The notes under the pieces: generated by a model
What the model was told of the DNA's origin: nothing
Databases searched by the model: none
The model's input: the letters and a program-made list of their open reading frames with translations, nothing else
DNA from: Myxococcales bacterium
Lineage (GTDB): Bacteria > Myxococcota_A > UBA9160 > UBA4427
Reading direction: 5' to 3'
Assembly (NCBI GenBank): GCA_012959805.1
Contig: DUCN01000011.1
Coordinates: 62,001-126,000, forward strand
Length of the DNA: 64,000 nucleotides
Part shown: positions 46,255 to 55,489 of the stretch, one piece after another
How the letters are laid out: each line of letters starts with the position of its first letter
Position numbering within the stretch: the first letter of the stretch is position 1
Program-made: the position numbers and the translations under genes

Positions 46255-49194
46255 TTAGCTACAGCCGCTCGTACTTCCGCAATTCGGACACTTATAACAA
46301 GCGCCGTTGCGGATCATGATCGACCCGCAATCCATGCAGGAGGGAGCGTCGGCCTGATTCACAAAGCTACCGACGACATTCGTTCCCGAAGGCGTCGATA
46401 CCGCGTTCGTCGTTGCGCCACCGGATCCTCCCGCGACTGCACCTGCCGCTTGTAGCGGCGTTGATGCCGCCGAAGAGGAAACAGTCGAGATCGTCGTCAG
46501 CTCTGTCGTGCCACCCTCCGGTCGAATCGACACCGGCGCGGCCGCCGTACTCGCCGATTCCTCCGAACCCTCACCCGCGTCCGTCGCCTCAACCTCGAGG
46601 TAACGATTTCCGAGGTACCGGAAGACGTAGTCCATCACCGACTTTGCGATTGGGATCTGCTTGTTATTCGTGAATCCGGAAGGCTCAAAGCGCGTGTGAC
46701 TGAACTTGTCGACCAGTGCCTTGAGCGGAACTCCATATTGAAGCGAGATTGAAGTCATCGTGGCGATGGTGTCCATCAACCCCGAGACCGTGCTCCCCTC
46801 TTTGGCCATTCGCAAAAAGATCTCGCCGGGCTGACCATTTTCATACAGCCCTGTCGTGAGATATCCCTCATGACCGGCAATCGAGAATTTGTGCGTAAAT
46901 GCCTCGCGATCATCATTGAGCTTATGGCGGCGTGGCCGATACTGATCGAGTTCGACTAGGTTGTCGGCCTCGCTCGCCGCTGAATCCGCGAGATCGCGAC
47001 CGGCGTTCAACGGCTGCGTCCGCTTGCTTCCGTCCCGGTAGACCGCGAGCGCCTTCAGCCCGAGCTTCCAGCCTGCGGTGTACGCCTCCATCACGTTCTC
47101 GACTGTTGCATCCGAGGGGAGATTGACCGTCTTCGAGATCGCACCGGACAGGAAAGGCTGAACGGCGCCCATCATCCGAATATGTCCCATCCAATCGATC
47201 GATCGAACACCATTCTGGGCTCGGAATGCGCAATCGAATACCGAAAGGTGTCCTTGCGAAAGACCCGGCGCGCCCTCAATCGTCTCTTTGTCGTCGATGA
47301 ACGCCACGATCGCGTCCACTTCTTCCTGGCTATAACCAAGCTTCGCCAGCGCCATGGGAACCGTGTTATTCACGATCTTGAGGAATCCGCCGCCCACGAG
47401 CTTCTTGTACTTCACAAGGGCGATATCCGGTTCCACGCCGGTCGTGTCGCAATCCATCATGAAGGCGATCGTGCCCGTCGGGGCAAGGACGGTCACTTGG
47501 CCGTTCTTGTAGCCATGCGCGGTACCGAGCTCAAGCGCCTCATCCCATGAATGTCGCGCCGCCCTCATCAAATTCTTCTGCACGCCCGCTGGCGGCGCCG
47601 CGTAAGCCGCATCTCGATGCATCTCGATCACTTCGAGGAAGGGCTTTCGGTTGGCCTTGTACTCCGAGAACGGGCCCATCGCCTGCGCGATTTCGGCACT
47701 CATCCTGTAGGCCTCGCCGCACATCAAGGAGGTCAACGACGCGGCAACATTGCGACCCTGTTCACTGTCGTAGGGCAATCCATCGGCCATCAAGAGCGCA
47801 CCGAGATTCGCGAAACCGAGTCCAAGCGGTCGATAGAGATGACTGTTTCGCTCGATCTGAGGCGTGGGGTAATCCGCGTAGTCGACGAGAATTTCTTGGC
47901 CGAGTATCGTGAGGCCAGCGGCTCGACGGTAGTCTTCGACCTCGAAACTTCCGGCGTCATCGACGAACGTCATCAGGTTCAGACTCGCCAGATTGCAAGC
48001 CGTGTCATCCAGGAACATGTATTCCGAACAGGGGTTGCTCGAGTTGATACGACCGGAGTTCTTCACCGGATTCCACGTATTGATCGTCGAGTCGTATTGA
48101 ATCCCCGGATCACCACAGAGATGCGCTGCCTCCGCCATCTCCCGAAGAATCTCGTCCGCGCGCAAGGTCTCGACGACATCGCCGGTCGTCACCGCCTTCG
48201 TTTCCCATGCACCACCCCGTCCAGCCGACGCCATGAATTCGTCGGTGACGCGAACCGAATGATTTGCATTCTGGAAAAACACCGAGTCATAGGCGCCGCC
48301 GGGAACGTTGAATCCTCCGTCATAGTTTTCTTCGATCAGCGACCAAGCCTTCTTTTCTTCGGCTGCCTTGCAGCCAATGAAATCCATCACGTCCGGATGG
48401 TCGACATTCAAGATGACCATCTTGGCCGCGCGACGGGTCTTGCCACCCGACTTGATCACCCCCGCAAAGGAGTCGAAGCCGCGCATGAAGGAAACGGGAC
48501 CTGAAGCGACACCCCCGCCCGCGAGCAACTCCCGCGAAGAACGAATTGTCGAAAGGTTGCTGCCCGCGCCTGAGCCGCCCTTGAAGAGCAGCGCCTCGGT
48601 CTTCGCGAGATCCATAATCGACTCCATCGTGTCTTCGACAGAGTTGATGAAACAGGCGCTCGCCTGCTGACGCGTTCCCTCGACGCCGAGGTTGAACCAG
48701 ACCGGGCTATTGAAGGCCATCTTCTGGTGCACAAGCAGGTAGGTCAGCTCGTCCGCGTAGGCCTGAGCGTCCTCTTCCGTGGCGAAGTAGCCGCCCTCTT
48801 CACCCCATGATCGGATCCGGCCGACTACGCGCCCGATCAACTGCCGAACACTGGTCTCGCGCTCGGGTGTCCCGACATGGCCCCGGAAATATTTAGAGAC
48901 AACGACGTTCGTCGCCAGTTGCGACCAGTCGCTGGGGATCTCGACGTCGTTCTGTTCGAAGACGGCCTCACCCTTTTCGTTGGCGATCAATGCGGAACGA
49001 AGTTCCCATTCGATCTCGTCGAAGGGGTCGACACCGGGTTTCGTGAAATGGCGGTTGATGGTGAGCCCTGTCGCCGCAGCGGCCTGCTCGCTCTCTTCGC
49101 TGCCCTTCACGCCATTTGCCCGATCCCGTCCGTCGCTCACCGCTTTACCCCCTGGAAGTCTCTCGCGGGTGATTTGCATCCCGCTATCTGGCAC
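46255..49194 (-). CDS. nrdJ: vitamin B12-dependent (class II) ribonucleoside-diphosphate reductase
   Basis: Adenosylcobalamin-dependent RNR, 979 residues, making deoxynucleotides independently of oxygen. MAFNSPVWFNLGVEG, QQASACFINSVEDTMESIMD (redox Cys) and LLFKGGSGAGSNLSTIRS are followed by the active-site block INSSNPCSEYMFLDDTACNL. The C-terminal Cys-rich tail CMDCGSIMIRNGACYKCPNC GSTSGCS re-reduces the active site and fits the large NrdJ type. The start is a GTG at 49194; the ATG at 49179 is an alternative. A long structured leader precedes it. Confidence 0.96.
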   Translation of the reverse strand: MPDSGMQITRERLPGGKAVSDGRDRANGVKGSEESEQAAAATGLTINRHFTKPGVDPFDEIEWELRSALIANEKGEAVFEQNDVEIPSDWSQLATNVVVSKYFRGHVGTPERETSVRQLIGRVVGRIRSWGEEGGYFATEEDAQAYADELTYLLVHQKMAFNSPVWFNLGVEGTRQQASACFINSVEDTMESIMDLAKTEALLFKGGSGAGSNLSTIRSSRELLAGGGVASGPVSFMRGFDSFAGVIKSGGKTRRAAKMVILNVDHPDVMDFIGCKAAEEKKAWSLIEENYDGGFNVPGGAYDSVFFQNANHSVRVTDEFMASAGRGGAWETKAVTTGDVVETLRADEILREMAEAAHLCGDPGIQYDSTINTWNPVKNSGRINSSNPCSEYMFLDDTACNLASLNLMTFVDDAGSFEVEDYRRAAGLTILGQEILVDYADYPTPQIERNSHLYRPLGLGFANLGALLMADGLPYDSEQGRNVAASLTSLMCGEAYRMSAEIAQAMGPFSEYKANRKPFLEVIEMHRDAAYAAPPAGVQKNLMRAARHSWDEALELGTAHGYKNGQVTVLAPTGTIAFMMDCDTTGVEPDIALVKYKKLVGGGFLKIVNNTVPMALAKLGYSQEEVDAIVAFIDDKETIEGAPGLSQGHLSVFDCAFRAQNGVRSIDWMGHIRMMGAVQPFLSGAISKTVNLPSDATVENVMEAYTAGWKLGLKALAVYRDGSKRTQPLNAGRDLADSAASEADNLVELDQYRPRRHKLNDDREAFTHKFSIAGHEGYLTTGLYENGQPGEIFLRMAKEGSTVSGLMDTIATMTSISLQYGVPLKALVDKFSHTRFEPSGFTNNKQIPIAKSVMDYVFRYLGNRYLEVEATDAGEGSEESASTAAAPVSIRPEGGTTELTTISTVSSSAASTPLQAAGAVAGGSGGATTNAVSTPSGTNVVGSFVNQADAPSCMDCGSIMIRNGACYKCPNCGSTSGCS

Positions 49195-49418
49195 TCACCG
49201 GCGCCACCCGGCGCCAAAGAAACGTCTTAGATGAGCAGGGCGCCGGAAACTTTCCCGGCGCCCTCCGAACAGCAAATGAGTCGAAAAAACTACACTCCAA
49301 GCTCACCCAAGGTTCGTGTTCCTCCCCGCAACCACCAAGTTGCGACCCCCCCAGGCTACAGGAGGAACCTCACATCCCCGTTGAGGATGAATTTGCGCGT
49401 ATCATTGACATCCGTCAA
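49195..49418 (-). promoter_or_regulatory. structured leader and candidate promoter of nrdJ
   Basis: TTGACG (49413-49418) and CAAATT (49390-49395) with a 17-bp spacer form a candidate promoter on the minus strand, giving a leader of about 190 bases. In it the arms 49361-49368 and 49318-49325 (GTTCCTCC / GGAGGAAC) enclose an inner hairpin 49328-49343 (GCAAC / GTTGC) and a run of seven G. Further on, 49237-49264 is a near-perfect 13-bp hairpin (AGGGCGCCGG...). Two folded elements ahead of a B12-dependent enzyme suggest a cis-acting RNA. I do not see the B12 box of the cobalamin riboswitch. Bases 49419-49642 are AT-richer and hold no gene I can support. Confidence 0.45.
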
Positions 49419-49642
49419 CCAAAAAAACACAAAATGTTGGGATGGACTCATGAGGTGACCACAACCCCTGGTGTCTGATACTCGACTGACGCAAAAAAGT
49501 GACCCGACAAAACTCCGCAAATCCTCGGATCTGAAGGAGAATCAGTTTAGTGCCAAACAGTGTTTGCAAGCTCTTGTTTTGACTGAGGTTTTTCACTCTC
49601 AGGCGTTTCTTTTTACATCCCGGGGGAAGAGGCCCCTTCGGG

Positions 49643-49680
49643 CGACCACGACGCCTTTTTCGGGGCGTCTGAAGTGGTCG
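49643..49680 (-). terminator. nested hairpin after the NpdG-like gene
   Basis: CGACCAC (49643-49649) pairs with GTGGTCG (49674-49680) and encloses GACGCC (49650-49655) pairing with GGCGTC (49664-49669), with a 4-base bulge on one side. It begins 22 bases past the npdG stop. The U-tract is missing, so this is terminator-like. Confidence 0.5.
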
Positions 49681-49701
49681 ATCATCGGTCCAGATGAGGA
49701 C

Positions 49702-50391
49702 CTATTGGTCTTCGGGAAGTCCCGTAAAGCGGACTCCGAGACCTTCTGGAACTTTGTGTCGAATATTGAGGCCGATGATCAGTGCCGTCATTTCTTCAAC
49801 GATTCGGGCGTTCGAAAGTGGCCCACCATCGAGGCCCCTAAGCCCTTCCACTAGCGGACATAGCGCCATCACCTTCTGCCGCGCCGCCTTCTGTCCCGAC
49901 ACGACGACGTCACACTCGACGGGATTGGCCAGGTCCTGGAGGCGATGAGAAGACACGTTCTGAAAGGCAGAGACGACATCGACACCCTTCGGAACCAGCG
50001 ACTTCACGAGCTCTGCCGCCGATCCTTGCCAGATCCCAACCGTACGAACCGCGCTATCACCGACCGCAGTCGCCAGCGGCACCGTCATGGAGACCACGAT
50101 CTGGCCTTCGCGGAGCGAGTCCTTGATGCCTTTGACCGTGCTGGCGGTGTGCTCAAACGGGACAGACAGGATGACGATCTCGGCCGCAGCGGTCGCCTCG
50201 GGATTCCCAAGTCCTTCGACATCGGCCTCAGGAACCTGTTTGCGCACGTCTTCGGCGGCCTCAACCGCGCGCTCAGCCTTGCGAGATCCAATCAGGACGC
50301 GTCGGCCGGAACGGCAAAAGCGAAGGGCCAGGCCGAGACCCTGGTCACCGGTTCCGCCAAGAATTGCGATTGTGTCGTTTCGAGTTGTCAT
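49702..50391 (-). CDS. npdG: NADPH-dependent F420 reductase (F420H2:NADP oxidoreductase)
   Basis: A 229-residue Rossmann enzyme that exchanges hydride between NADP and cofactor F420. TIAILGGTGDQGLGLALRFC is the dinucleotide fold and IGSRKAERA the NADP phosphate site. EIVILSVPFEHTASTVK, VSAFQNVSSHRL and CDVVVSGQKAARQKVMAL are typical of the NpdG/Fno family. It links the LLM oxidoreductase gene at 12347-13363 to an F420 pool. It appears monocistronic. Confidence 0.88.
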   Translation of the reverse strand: MTTRNDTIAILGGTGDQGLGLALRFCRSGRRVLIGSRKAERAVEAAEDVRKQVPEADVEGLGNPEATAAAEIVILSVPFEHTASTVKGIKDSLREGQIVVSMTVPLATAVGDSAVRTVGIWQGSAAELVKSLVPKGVDVVSAFQNVSSHRLQDLANPVECDVVVSGQKAARQKVMALCPLVEGLRGLDGGPLSNARIVEEMTALIIGLNIRHKVPEGLGVRFTGLPEDQ

Positions 50392-50958
50392 AGCGGCGGA
50401 CGCTAGCAGGCTGAGACACAGTCAAAACGTCAAAATAGGCCGCTGGGGGATTCAACCTTTCAGCCCTGTCCCACCCCCAAATCCAGCACACTCGAAAGTA
50501 GAAACCGAGCAATGTAAATCGTCATTCGAGAGCGGGACGAAACACAAGACTCGTGAAACCGTCATCGACAACTGTGTCGCAAAGCCCCAAGACGTCCCAA
50601 GATAAAGGCCTGCAATAGATCTTCGCAGCACCTAACGCGACCGGATCAAGTCTGTCTCGACACCCATTCGTTCCGATGTGGAATGAGTTCCGTGCTGAAT
50701 GGAACTCCTTACCCATATGCGTGGCGATGAAATCCCTTGTTTCTTATCGGTTCGCTCCCGAGTTGATCGAACAGGCCCACCAATCGACCCAGCCGAAAAT
50801 TCATGTGCACAGACTCCGATCGACGGCCACCCTCCTGAGAGCCATTGGGACAGCTCAATCAATACTTAGAACACGGCATTCCCGAGACCAGTGGAGCAAG
50901 AGGCAGCGCAATCGGCGGCCAGATCCCGCGCCGGAAGAAGCACCTATAGTCTCTCCAC
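50392..50958. other. 567-bp divergent intergenic region
   Basis: This region lies between the NpdG-like gene (minus) and the DUF971 gene (plus). Open frames are short and Arg/Pro-rich. The only structure noted is a 7-bp inverted repeat GAGTTCC (50685-50691) and GGAACTC (50701-50707) with a 9-base loop. No RNA gene was recognised. Confidence 0.4.
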
Positions 50959-51321
50959 ATGCGAAAAGACGAAGGCCAACTTCCAAGTAAAATCGAACAG
51001 CGAGATGCGCGCACGCTCTCGATCATCTGGGCCGACGGTATCGAGAGCCTGATCGATGTCCGCGCCCTTAGACTCGCCTGCGGCTGTGCGAACTGTGTCG
51101 ACGAGTGGAGCGGTGACGCTCTGCTCGCGCCGCACAGCGTACCCTCGGACATCGCGCCAGTCGGGATCCAATCCGTCGGACGTTATGCGATCCAGATCGA
51201 CTGGAGCGACGGGCACAGTACGGGCATCTATCCTTTCGAACGTCTTCGAAAACTTGCAGACGACGGCTTACTCGAGGCACAAGCTACCAAGACCGACGGA
51301 CTAACGAACGGGGCTTCCTGA
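50959..51321 (+). CDS. DUF971 family protein
   Basis: A 120-residue protein of the DUF971 (gamma-butyrobetaine hydroxylase N-terminal-like) family. LSIIWADGIESLIDVRALRL is followed by the Cys pair in ACGCANCVDEWSG, which in relatives binds a metal. VGRYAIQIDWSDGHSTGIYP and FERLRKL complete the domain. It is often found near Fe-S assembly genes, though none is here. The Nudix gene starts 4 bp after its stop. Confidence 0.85.
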   Translation: MRKDEGQLPSKIEQRDARTLSIIWADGIESLIDVRALRLACGCANCVDEWSGDALLAPHSVPSDIAPVGIQSVGRYAIQIDWSDGHSTGIYPFERLRKLADDGLLEAQATKTDGLTNGAS

Positions 51322-51325
51322 TACA

Positions 51326-52129
51326 ATGGCGACCGCACAGACACGACTCTCCGCAACCATCCTTCTGCTTCGCGACGGACTCGAACAACTCGAGGTCTTC
51401 ATGGTCGAGCGACACCACAAGATCGACTTCGCCGAAGGCGCACTGGTTTTCCCCGGTGGCAAGGTCGAGACGAGCGACTCTGCGCCCGAACTTGCGGATT
51501 TTTGCCGCGATGCCGAATCGAGTTCGGCAGACGACAGGACTCTTCGCGTGGCGGCTATTCGCGAAACATTCGAGGAATGCGGCGTTTTGTTGGCACGTCC
51601 GCGTGGTGAGGACCGGCTCGTCGACGGCGCGCGTCTGCAGTCGATTTCCAACAACCATCTCACGGCACTCAAGAACCATGACCTGAAGATGGCTGCCCTG
51701 GTTCGCGCCGAAAACCTCGAACTCGCCTTCGATCTCCTGGTCCCATTCGCGCATTGGATCACGCCAGAGTTCATGCCTAAACGTTTCGACACGCATTTTT
51801 TCCTGGTTGCTGCGCCCTCCGACCAACTAGCCATCCACGACGGATATGAATCTGTCGATTCGCTCTGGACGACAATTCCTCGCGCCATCGAACTCGAAAA
51901 GAGCGGCCAACGCACGATCATCTTTCCAACGCTCGAGAACATCAAGAAGCTTGGCCGAAGCCAGTCGGTGGGAGAAGCACTCGACAATGCGCGGCAGGAT
52001 ACGATCGTGACGGTGCTCCCGAAAATAACGAAGCAAGAGGACGGAACAATGATGATGGAGCTACCCGAAGACGCTGGCTACGAGACGATTCGAGCGCCCG
52101 TCTTTCCGGGCGGCAAGACCCAGTCCTAG
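51326..52129 (+). CDS. Nudix hydrolase (NUDT19-like)
   Basis: A 267-residue Nudix protein. GALVFPGGKVETSDS begins the Nudix region and RVAAIRETFEECGVLL is the conserved REUXEEXGU helix; the loop between them is longer than in the standard box, as in NUDT19/CoA-diphosphatase-like proteins. HWITPEFMPKRFDTHFFLV is a further block of that subgroup. A CoA or acyl-CoA substrate is possible but inferred. It is in an operon with the DUF971 gene. Confidence 0.87.
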   Translation: MATAQTRLSATILLLRDGLEQLEVFMVERHHKIDFAEGALVFPGGKVETSDSAPELADFCRDAESSSADDRTLRVAAIRETFEECGVLLARPRGEDRLVDGARLQSISNNHLTALKNHDLKMAALVRAENLELAFDLLVPFAHWITPEFMPKRFDTHFFLVAAPSDQLAIHDGYESVDSLWTTIPRAIELEKSGQRTIIFPTLENIKKLGRSQSVGEALDNARQDTIVTVLPKITKQEDGTMMMELPEDAGYETIRAPVFPGGKTQS

Positions 52130-52482
52130 ACCACCGCATCAAAATGACCAAGACGCGTCCGCCGAATCGACGTCATCGCCGGTGAGAAATTCCACAGGTC
52201 GTCCCCGCGAGGCGCTGAATCAACGGGTGCGGCGCGATTCGTCGGGACTGCAGGTCCCGTCGCCGATTCCTCGCGCTATGTTTCTGCCGCTTCGAATGCG
52301 ACGCGTGCATCACCTCCCAGAAACCGCACGTGATCGCCGGCCAGCCCCGCATCCCAGATCCGGGTTGTCCAGAAACCCAGTGACACCAGAATGTGACCGA
52401 GTCGGGGCCGCCCGACATTCGGACTCGACGATCCGGGCTCGAACCCGGACTCAACCCGGAAAAAGCCAGGAGAGATCCACCG
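52130..52482. other. 353-bp intergenic region with GC-rich hairpin
   Basis: This lies between the Nudix gene and the acyl-CoA dehydrogenase gene. A near-palindrome tccgggctcgaacccgga (about 52431-52448) can fold into a 6-bp hairpin. It superficially resembles a tRNA T-arm, but the stems do not fit and no cloverleaf surrounds it. The frame of the dehydrogenase is open back to 52393, without a better start. Confidence 0.4.
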
Positions 52483-54132
52483 ATGACCGTAAACGCCACT
52501 CAGGACGACGCACGACTGATTCTCGAAGCCGGCTCACGGCTCCTGGCCGAAGCCGTGGCCGCGGCAAAGAGCAAGACTGAGGGCGGGAAGAAGATCGATG
52601 ATCATCAGGTCATCACCGAGCGCGTCGCGTACGCGGCGACCGAAGCCGTGGCCGCGCATGAGGTCCTGGCCGAACTCGACAACTGGGTGGCGGACGGGAA
52701 GCTGACGCCCATGCGCGAAAAGTTGGCGATCGCCGCGGTCGGCGAATTGATGATGAACCTGCGCGAGCGCTTGTCTTCGGCGGCCGACGATCTGGGAATC
52801 GGAGATGCCGTCGTCGAAGCAACCTTCGGCCCGGATGAACGCGCCGCCCTTCGCCGTACGACTTCGGAAGCGAGTCTCCGTGAAATCGGCGCAAACGTCG
52901 CCGAGACTAAGGGCGTGAACGACTGGGTCCTTGATGAGATGCACGAACAGGTACGCGATCAGGTCCGTGAGTTCGCTGCGCAGGAAATTATGCCCCATGC
53001 CGAACACATTCATCGCACCGACGCGATGATCCCGGAAGAATTCATCGAGAAGATGTCTGAGCTCGGCTTTTTCGGACTCTCCGTTCCCGAACAATACGGC
53101 GGGGTCGAGATGGGCAATCTCGCGATGATCCTGACTACGGAAGAACTTTCGCGGGCCTCACTCGCCGGCGCGGGTTCACTCATCACGCGACCTGAGATTC
53201 TCGCAAAAGCCTTGTTAGGCGGGGGCACCGAAGAACAAAAGGAATACTGGCTGCCCAAGCTTGCCTCGGGCGAAATCATGGCGGGTATTTCCGTCACGGA
53301 ACCCGACATTGGCTCTGATGTGTCCGGCGTTCGCTGTCGCGCAACCCGCGGCACGGTCGACGGAGTCGATGGCTGGCTCATCGATGGCCCGAAGGCGTGG
53401 TGCACGTTTGCCGGCCGAGCCAACGTCCTCGCGGTCCTGCTGCGTACCGACCCCGACATGTCCAAAGGCAACAAGGGCCTCTCACTCTTCGTCGTGCCGA
53501 AGGAAGCTTCCCGCGAGCACACCTTCGAATGCAAGCAGCCCGGCGGTGGCCGCCTCGTCGGAAAGGCGGATGCGACACCCGGTTACCGCGGCATGCATTC
53601 CTACACGCTCAACTTCGAGAACTATTTCGTTCCCGCAGATCATCTCGTCGGAGGAGAAAAGGGCGAAGGCCGTGGCTTCTATCTGCAGATGGCGGGCTTC
53701 GCGGCCGGACGTCTGCAGACCAGTGGTCGCGGAACCGGATTGGCCCAGGCCGCCCTCGAAGAGACTGCTAAATACGTCGTCGATCGAAAGCAGTTCGATC
53801 GGCCAATTTCAGAATTCCAGCTCACCCAGTACACGCTCGGCAAGATGGCCGCGCAGATCGCGGGGGCCCGCGCGATTACCTACGCGGCGGCCCGTGCCTT
53901 CGATATCGACGAGCGCGCCGCCGGGCCACTCGCGGCACAGGCTAAGCTCCTCGCCTGCGACGTCGCCGTCACAACGACGCAACTCGGCCAGCTCATGCAC
54001 GGAGGCTGGGGTTATGCGGAGGAGTATCCGATCAGCCGCTATGTCGTGGATGCGGCAGTGCTGCCGATCTTCGAAGGCGTGAAGCCGATTCTCGAACTCA
54101 AGGTGATTGGTCGAGCACTCCTCGCAAGCTAG
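52483..54132 (+). CDS. acyl-CoA dehydrogenase with helical N-terminal extension
   Basis: FAD-dependent acyl-CoA dehydrogenase, 549 residues, from the ATG at 52483 with AGGAG about 10 bp upstream. About 145 N-terminal helical residues precede the standard ACAD fold, which starts near EQVRDQVREFAAQEIMPHAE. GFFGLSVPEQYGGVEMGNLA, ISVTEPDIGSDVSGVRCRAT, YVVDRKQFDRPISEFQLTQY and GGWGYAEEYPISRYVVDA are the core motifs. The expected catalytic base region is FEGVKPILELKVIGRALL. Electrons would go via ETF to the ETF-QO encoded at 42925. Its 3' end overlaps the M18 gene by 4 bp. Confidence 0.93.
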   Translation: MTVNATQDDARLILEAGSRLLAEAVAAAKSKTEGGKKIDDHQVITERVAYAATEAVAAHEVLAELDNWVADGKLTPMREKLAIAAVGELMMNLRERLSSAADDLGIGDAVVEATFGPDERAALRRTTSEASLREIGANVAETKGVNDWVLDEMHEQVRDQVREFAAQEIMPHAEHIHRTDAMIPEEFIEKMSELGFFGLSVPEQYGGVEMGNLAMILTTEELSRASLAGAGSLITRPEILAKALLGGGTEEQKEYWLPKLASGEIMAGISVTEPDIGSDVSGVRCRATRGTVDGVDGWLIDGPKAWCTFAGRANVLAVLLRTDPDMSKGNKGLSLFVVPKEASREHTFECKQPGGGRLVGKADATPGYRGMHSYTLNFENYFVPADHLVGGEKGEGRGFYLQMAGFAAGRLQTSGRGTGLAQAALEETAKYVVDRKQFDRPISEFQLTQYTLGKMAAQIAGARAITYAAARAFDIDERAAGPLAAQAKLLACDVAVTTTQLGQLMHGGWGYAEEYPISRYVVDAAVLPIFEGVKPILELKVIGRALLAS

Positions 54133-55448
54133 CCGGCGAAGAACTCCGTCAACACAGCGATCATCGGGGCGACATCCGCTGCGCCAGCCATCTCCCGACA
54201 GGAATGCATCGAGAGCATCGGATTCCCGACATCGACGGTGCGAATGCCGACTCGCGCCGCGCTGATCGGCCCGATCGTCGAACCGCAGCCGAGATCGCTG
54301 CGCGTCACGAAGTTCTGTGGCGTAACGTCGACCCGCGCACACAGCGACGCAAAGAAACCCGCGCTCTCGGAATCCGTCGCGTAGGATCGGTTCGAGTTCG
54401 TCTTGATGACCGGACCGGAACCGATTCTTGGACGGTGCCCCGGCTCATGGCGTTCGGAATAATTCGGATGCACGGCATGAGCCATATCCGCTGAAATCAG
54501 CCATGAACGAGAGATTGCGCGTGCGGGATCCTGTCCCGTCGAGGCACCCACGCCCTCTCCATCGGGACAAGCCCCGGCGATTCGTTCGAGCGTGTCGGCC
54601 AGGAAGGTCCCGCCCGCACCTTCTGCGCTTCGGCTACCCACCTCTTCGTGGTCATAGAGAATAACCATACGAGTCGCCGCAGATGCATCGTTCGCACCGG
54701 CCGCAACCAGAGCGCTCAGCCCCGCATGACTCGACGCAAGATTATCGAGCCGCGCAGCATGAATAAATTCGCCGTCGGCGCCGGATCGAGAAGCAGGCTG
54801 ACAGTCATAGGCCATCAGGTCGTACGCGAGTATATCCGAGGCGTCGACCTCAGAATCGGCACCTCCACTCAGCTCCTGCGCCAAGAGTCGGCCTAACGTC
54901 ATGTCTTGGCTCAGCCCAAAGACGGGAACCAGATGCCTCTGGGCATTGAGCTTGAGCCCCTCTCGCGCCAATTCGCGATAAAGATGAATCGCCAAATTGG
55001 GGATGCGCAGGAGGGGTCTCGTAAAGTCGACCAGCTGCGTCCGCGTCGCGTCCCCATCACGAAGCGTGACGCGTCCGGCCAGGGAGAGGTCGCGATCGAG
55101 CCAGCTATGCAGCAGCAACCCGCCGTAGGGCTCGACTGCCAACTGATGCAGACCGTGGGCGCGCACGTCGGGATTCGGTTTCACGCGTAAGTTCGGAGAG
55201 TCGGTATGGGCACCGACGATTCGAAAGCCAGCGGAGGCCGGTGCGGCCGTGCCGACTTCGAAGGCCACCAGACTTCCACCGCCCCGGACGACGTATCGCC
55301 GGTTACCGGACGCGAGCGACCAGAATTCCGTTTCTTCGAGGCGTTCGTAGCCGGACGATTCCAGTCGAGCAATGGATTCGGCCACCGCGTGATAGGGCGT
55401 GGGGGATCGATCGATGAATGTCAGTAGGTCGGCGACAGGGTCTTGCAT
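54129..55448 (-). CDS. M18 family aminopeptidase
   Basis: Dinuclear zinc aminopeptidase of the aspartyl-aminopeptidase family, 439 residues from the ATG at 55448 (a GTG at 55469 is also open). Ligands and catalytic residues are visible in RIVGAHTDSPNLRVKPNPD, HAARLDNLASSHAGLSAL, LYDHEEVGSRSAEGAGG, DMAHAVHPNYSERHEPGHRP and NPMLSMHSCREMAG. It removes N-terminal residues, often Asp or Glu, from peptides, and could handle peptides released by the proteasome; that link is inference. Confidence 0.93.
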   Translation of the reverse strand: MQDPVADLLTFIDRSPTPYHAVAESIARLESSGYERLEETEFWSLASGNRRYVVRGGGSLVAFEVGTAAPASAGFRIVGAHTDSPNLRVKPNPDVRAHGLHQLAVEPYGGLLLHSWLDRDLSLAGRVTLRDGDATRTQLVDFTRPLLRIPNLAIHLYRELAREGLKLNAQRHLVPVFGLSQDMTLGRLLAQELSGGADSEVDASDILAYDLMAYDCQPASRSGADGEFIHAARLDNLASSHAGLSALVAAGANDASAATRMVILYDHEEVGSRSAEGAGGTFLADTLERIAGACPDGEGVGASTGQDPARAISRSWLISADMAHAVHPNYSERHEPGHRPRIGSGPVIKTNSNRSYATDSESAGFFASLCARVDVTPQNFVTRSDLGCGSTIGPISAARVGIRTVDVGNPMLSMHSCREMAGAADVAPMIAVLTEFFAG

Positions 55449-55489
55449 GGGGCCGAGCATAGCTGGCACGGCGGAAAACGAAGCGCAAG

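Noticed and set aside
47551-48504. Plus-strand frame of 317 codons across nrdJ
   Set aside because: Antisense to a full NrdJ; composition reflects the complementary codons.
49318-49343. ccccgcaac motif reminiscent of a cobalamin riboswitch
   Set aside because: It occurs on the plus strand, opposite to nrdJ, and the B12 box is missing; kept only as a structured leader without a riboswitch class.
52431-52448. Possible tRNA T-arm (ggctcgaaccc)
   Set aside because: The stem pairing does not fit a T-arm and no acceptor, D-arm or anticodon arm is found around it; better read as a simple hairpin.
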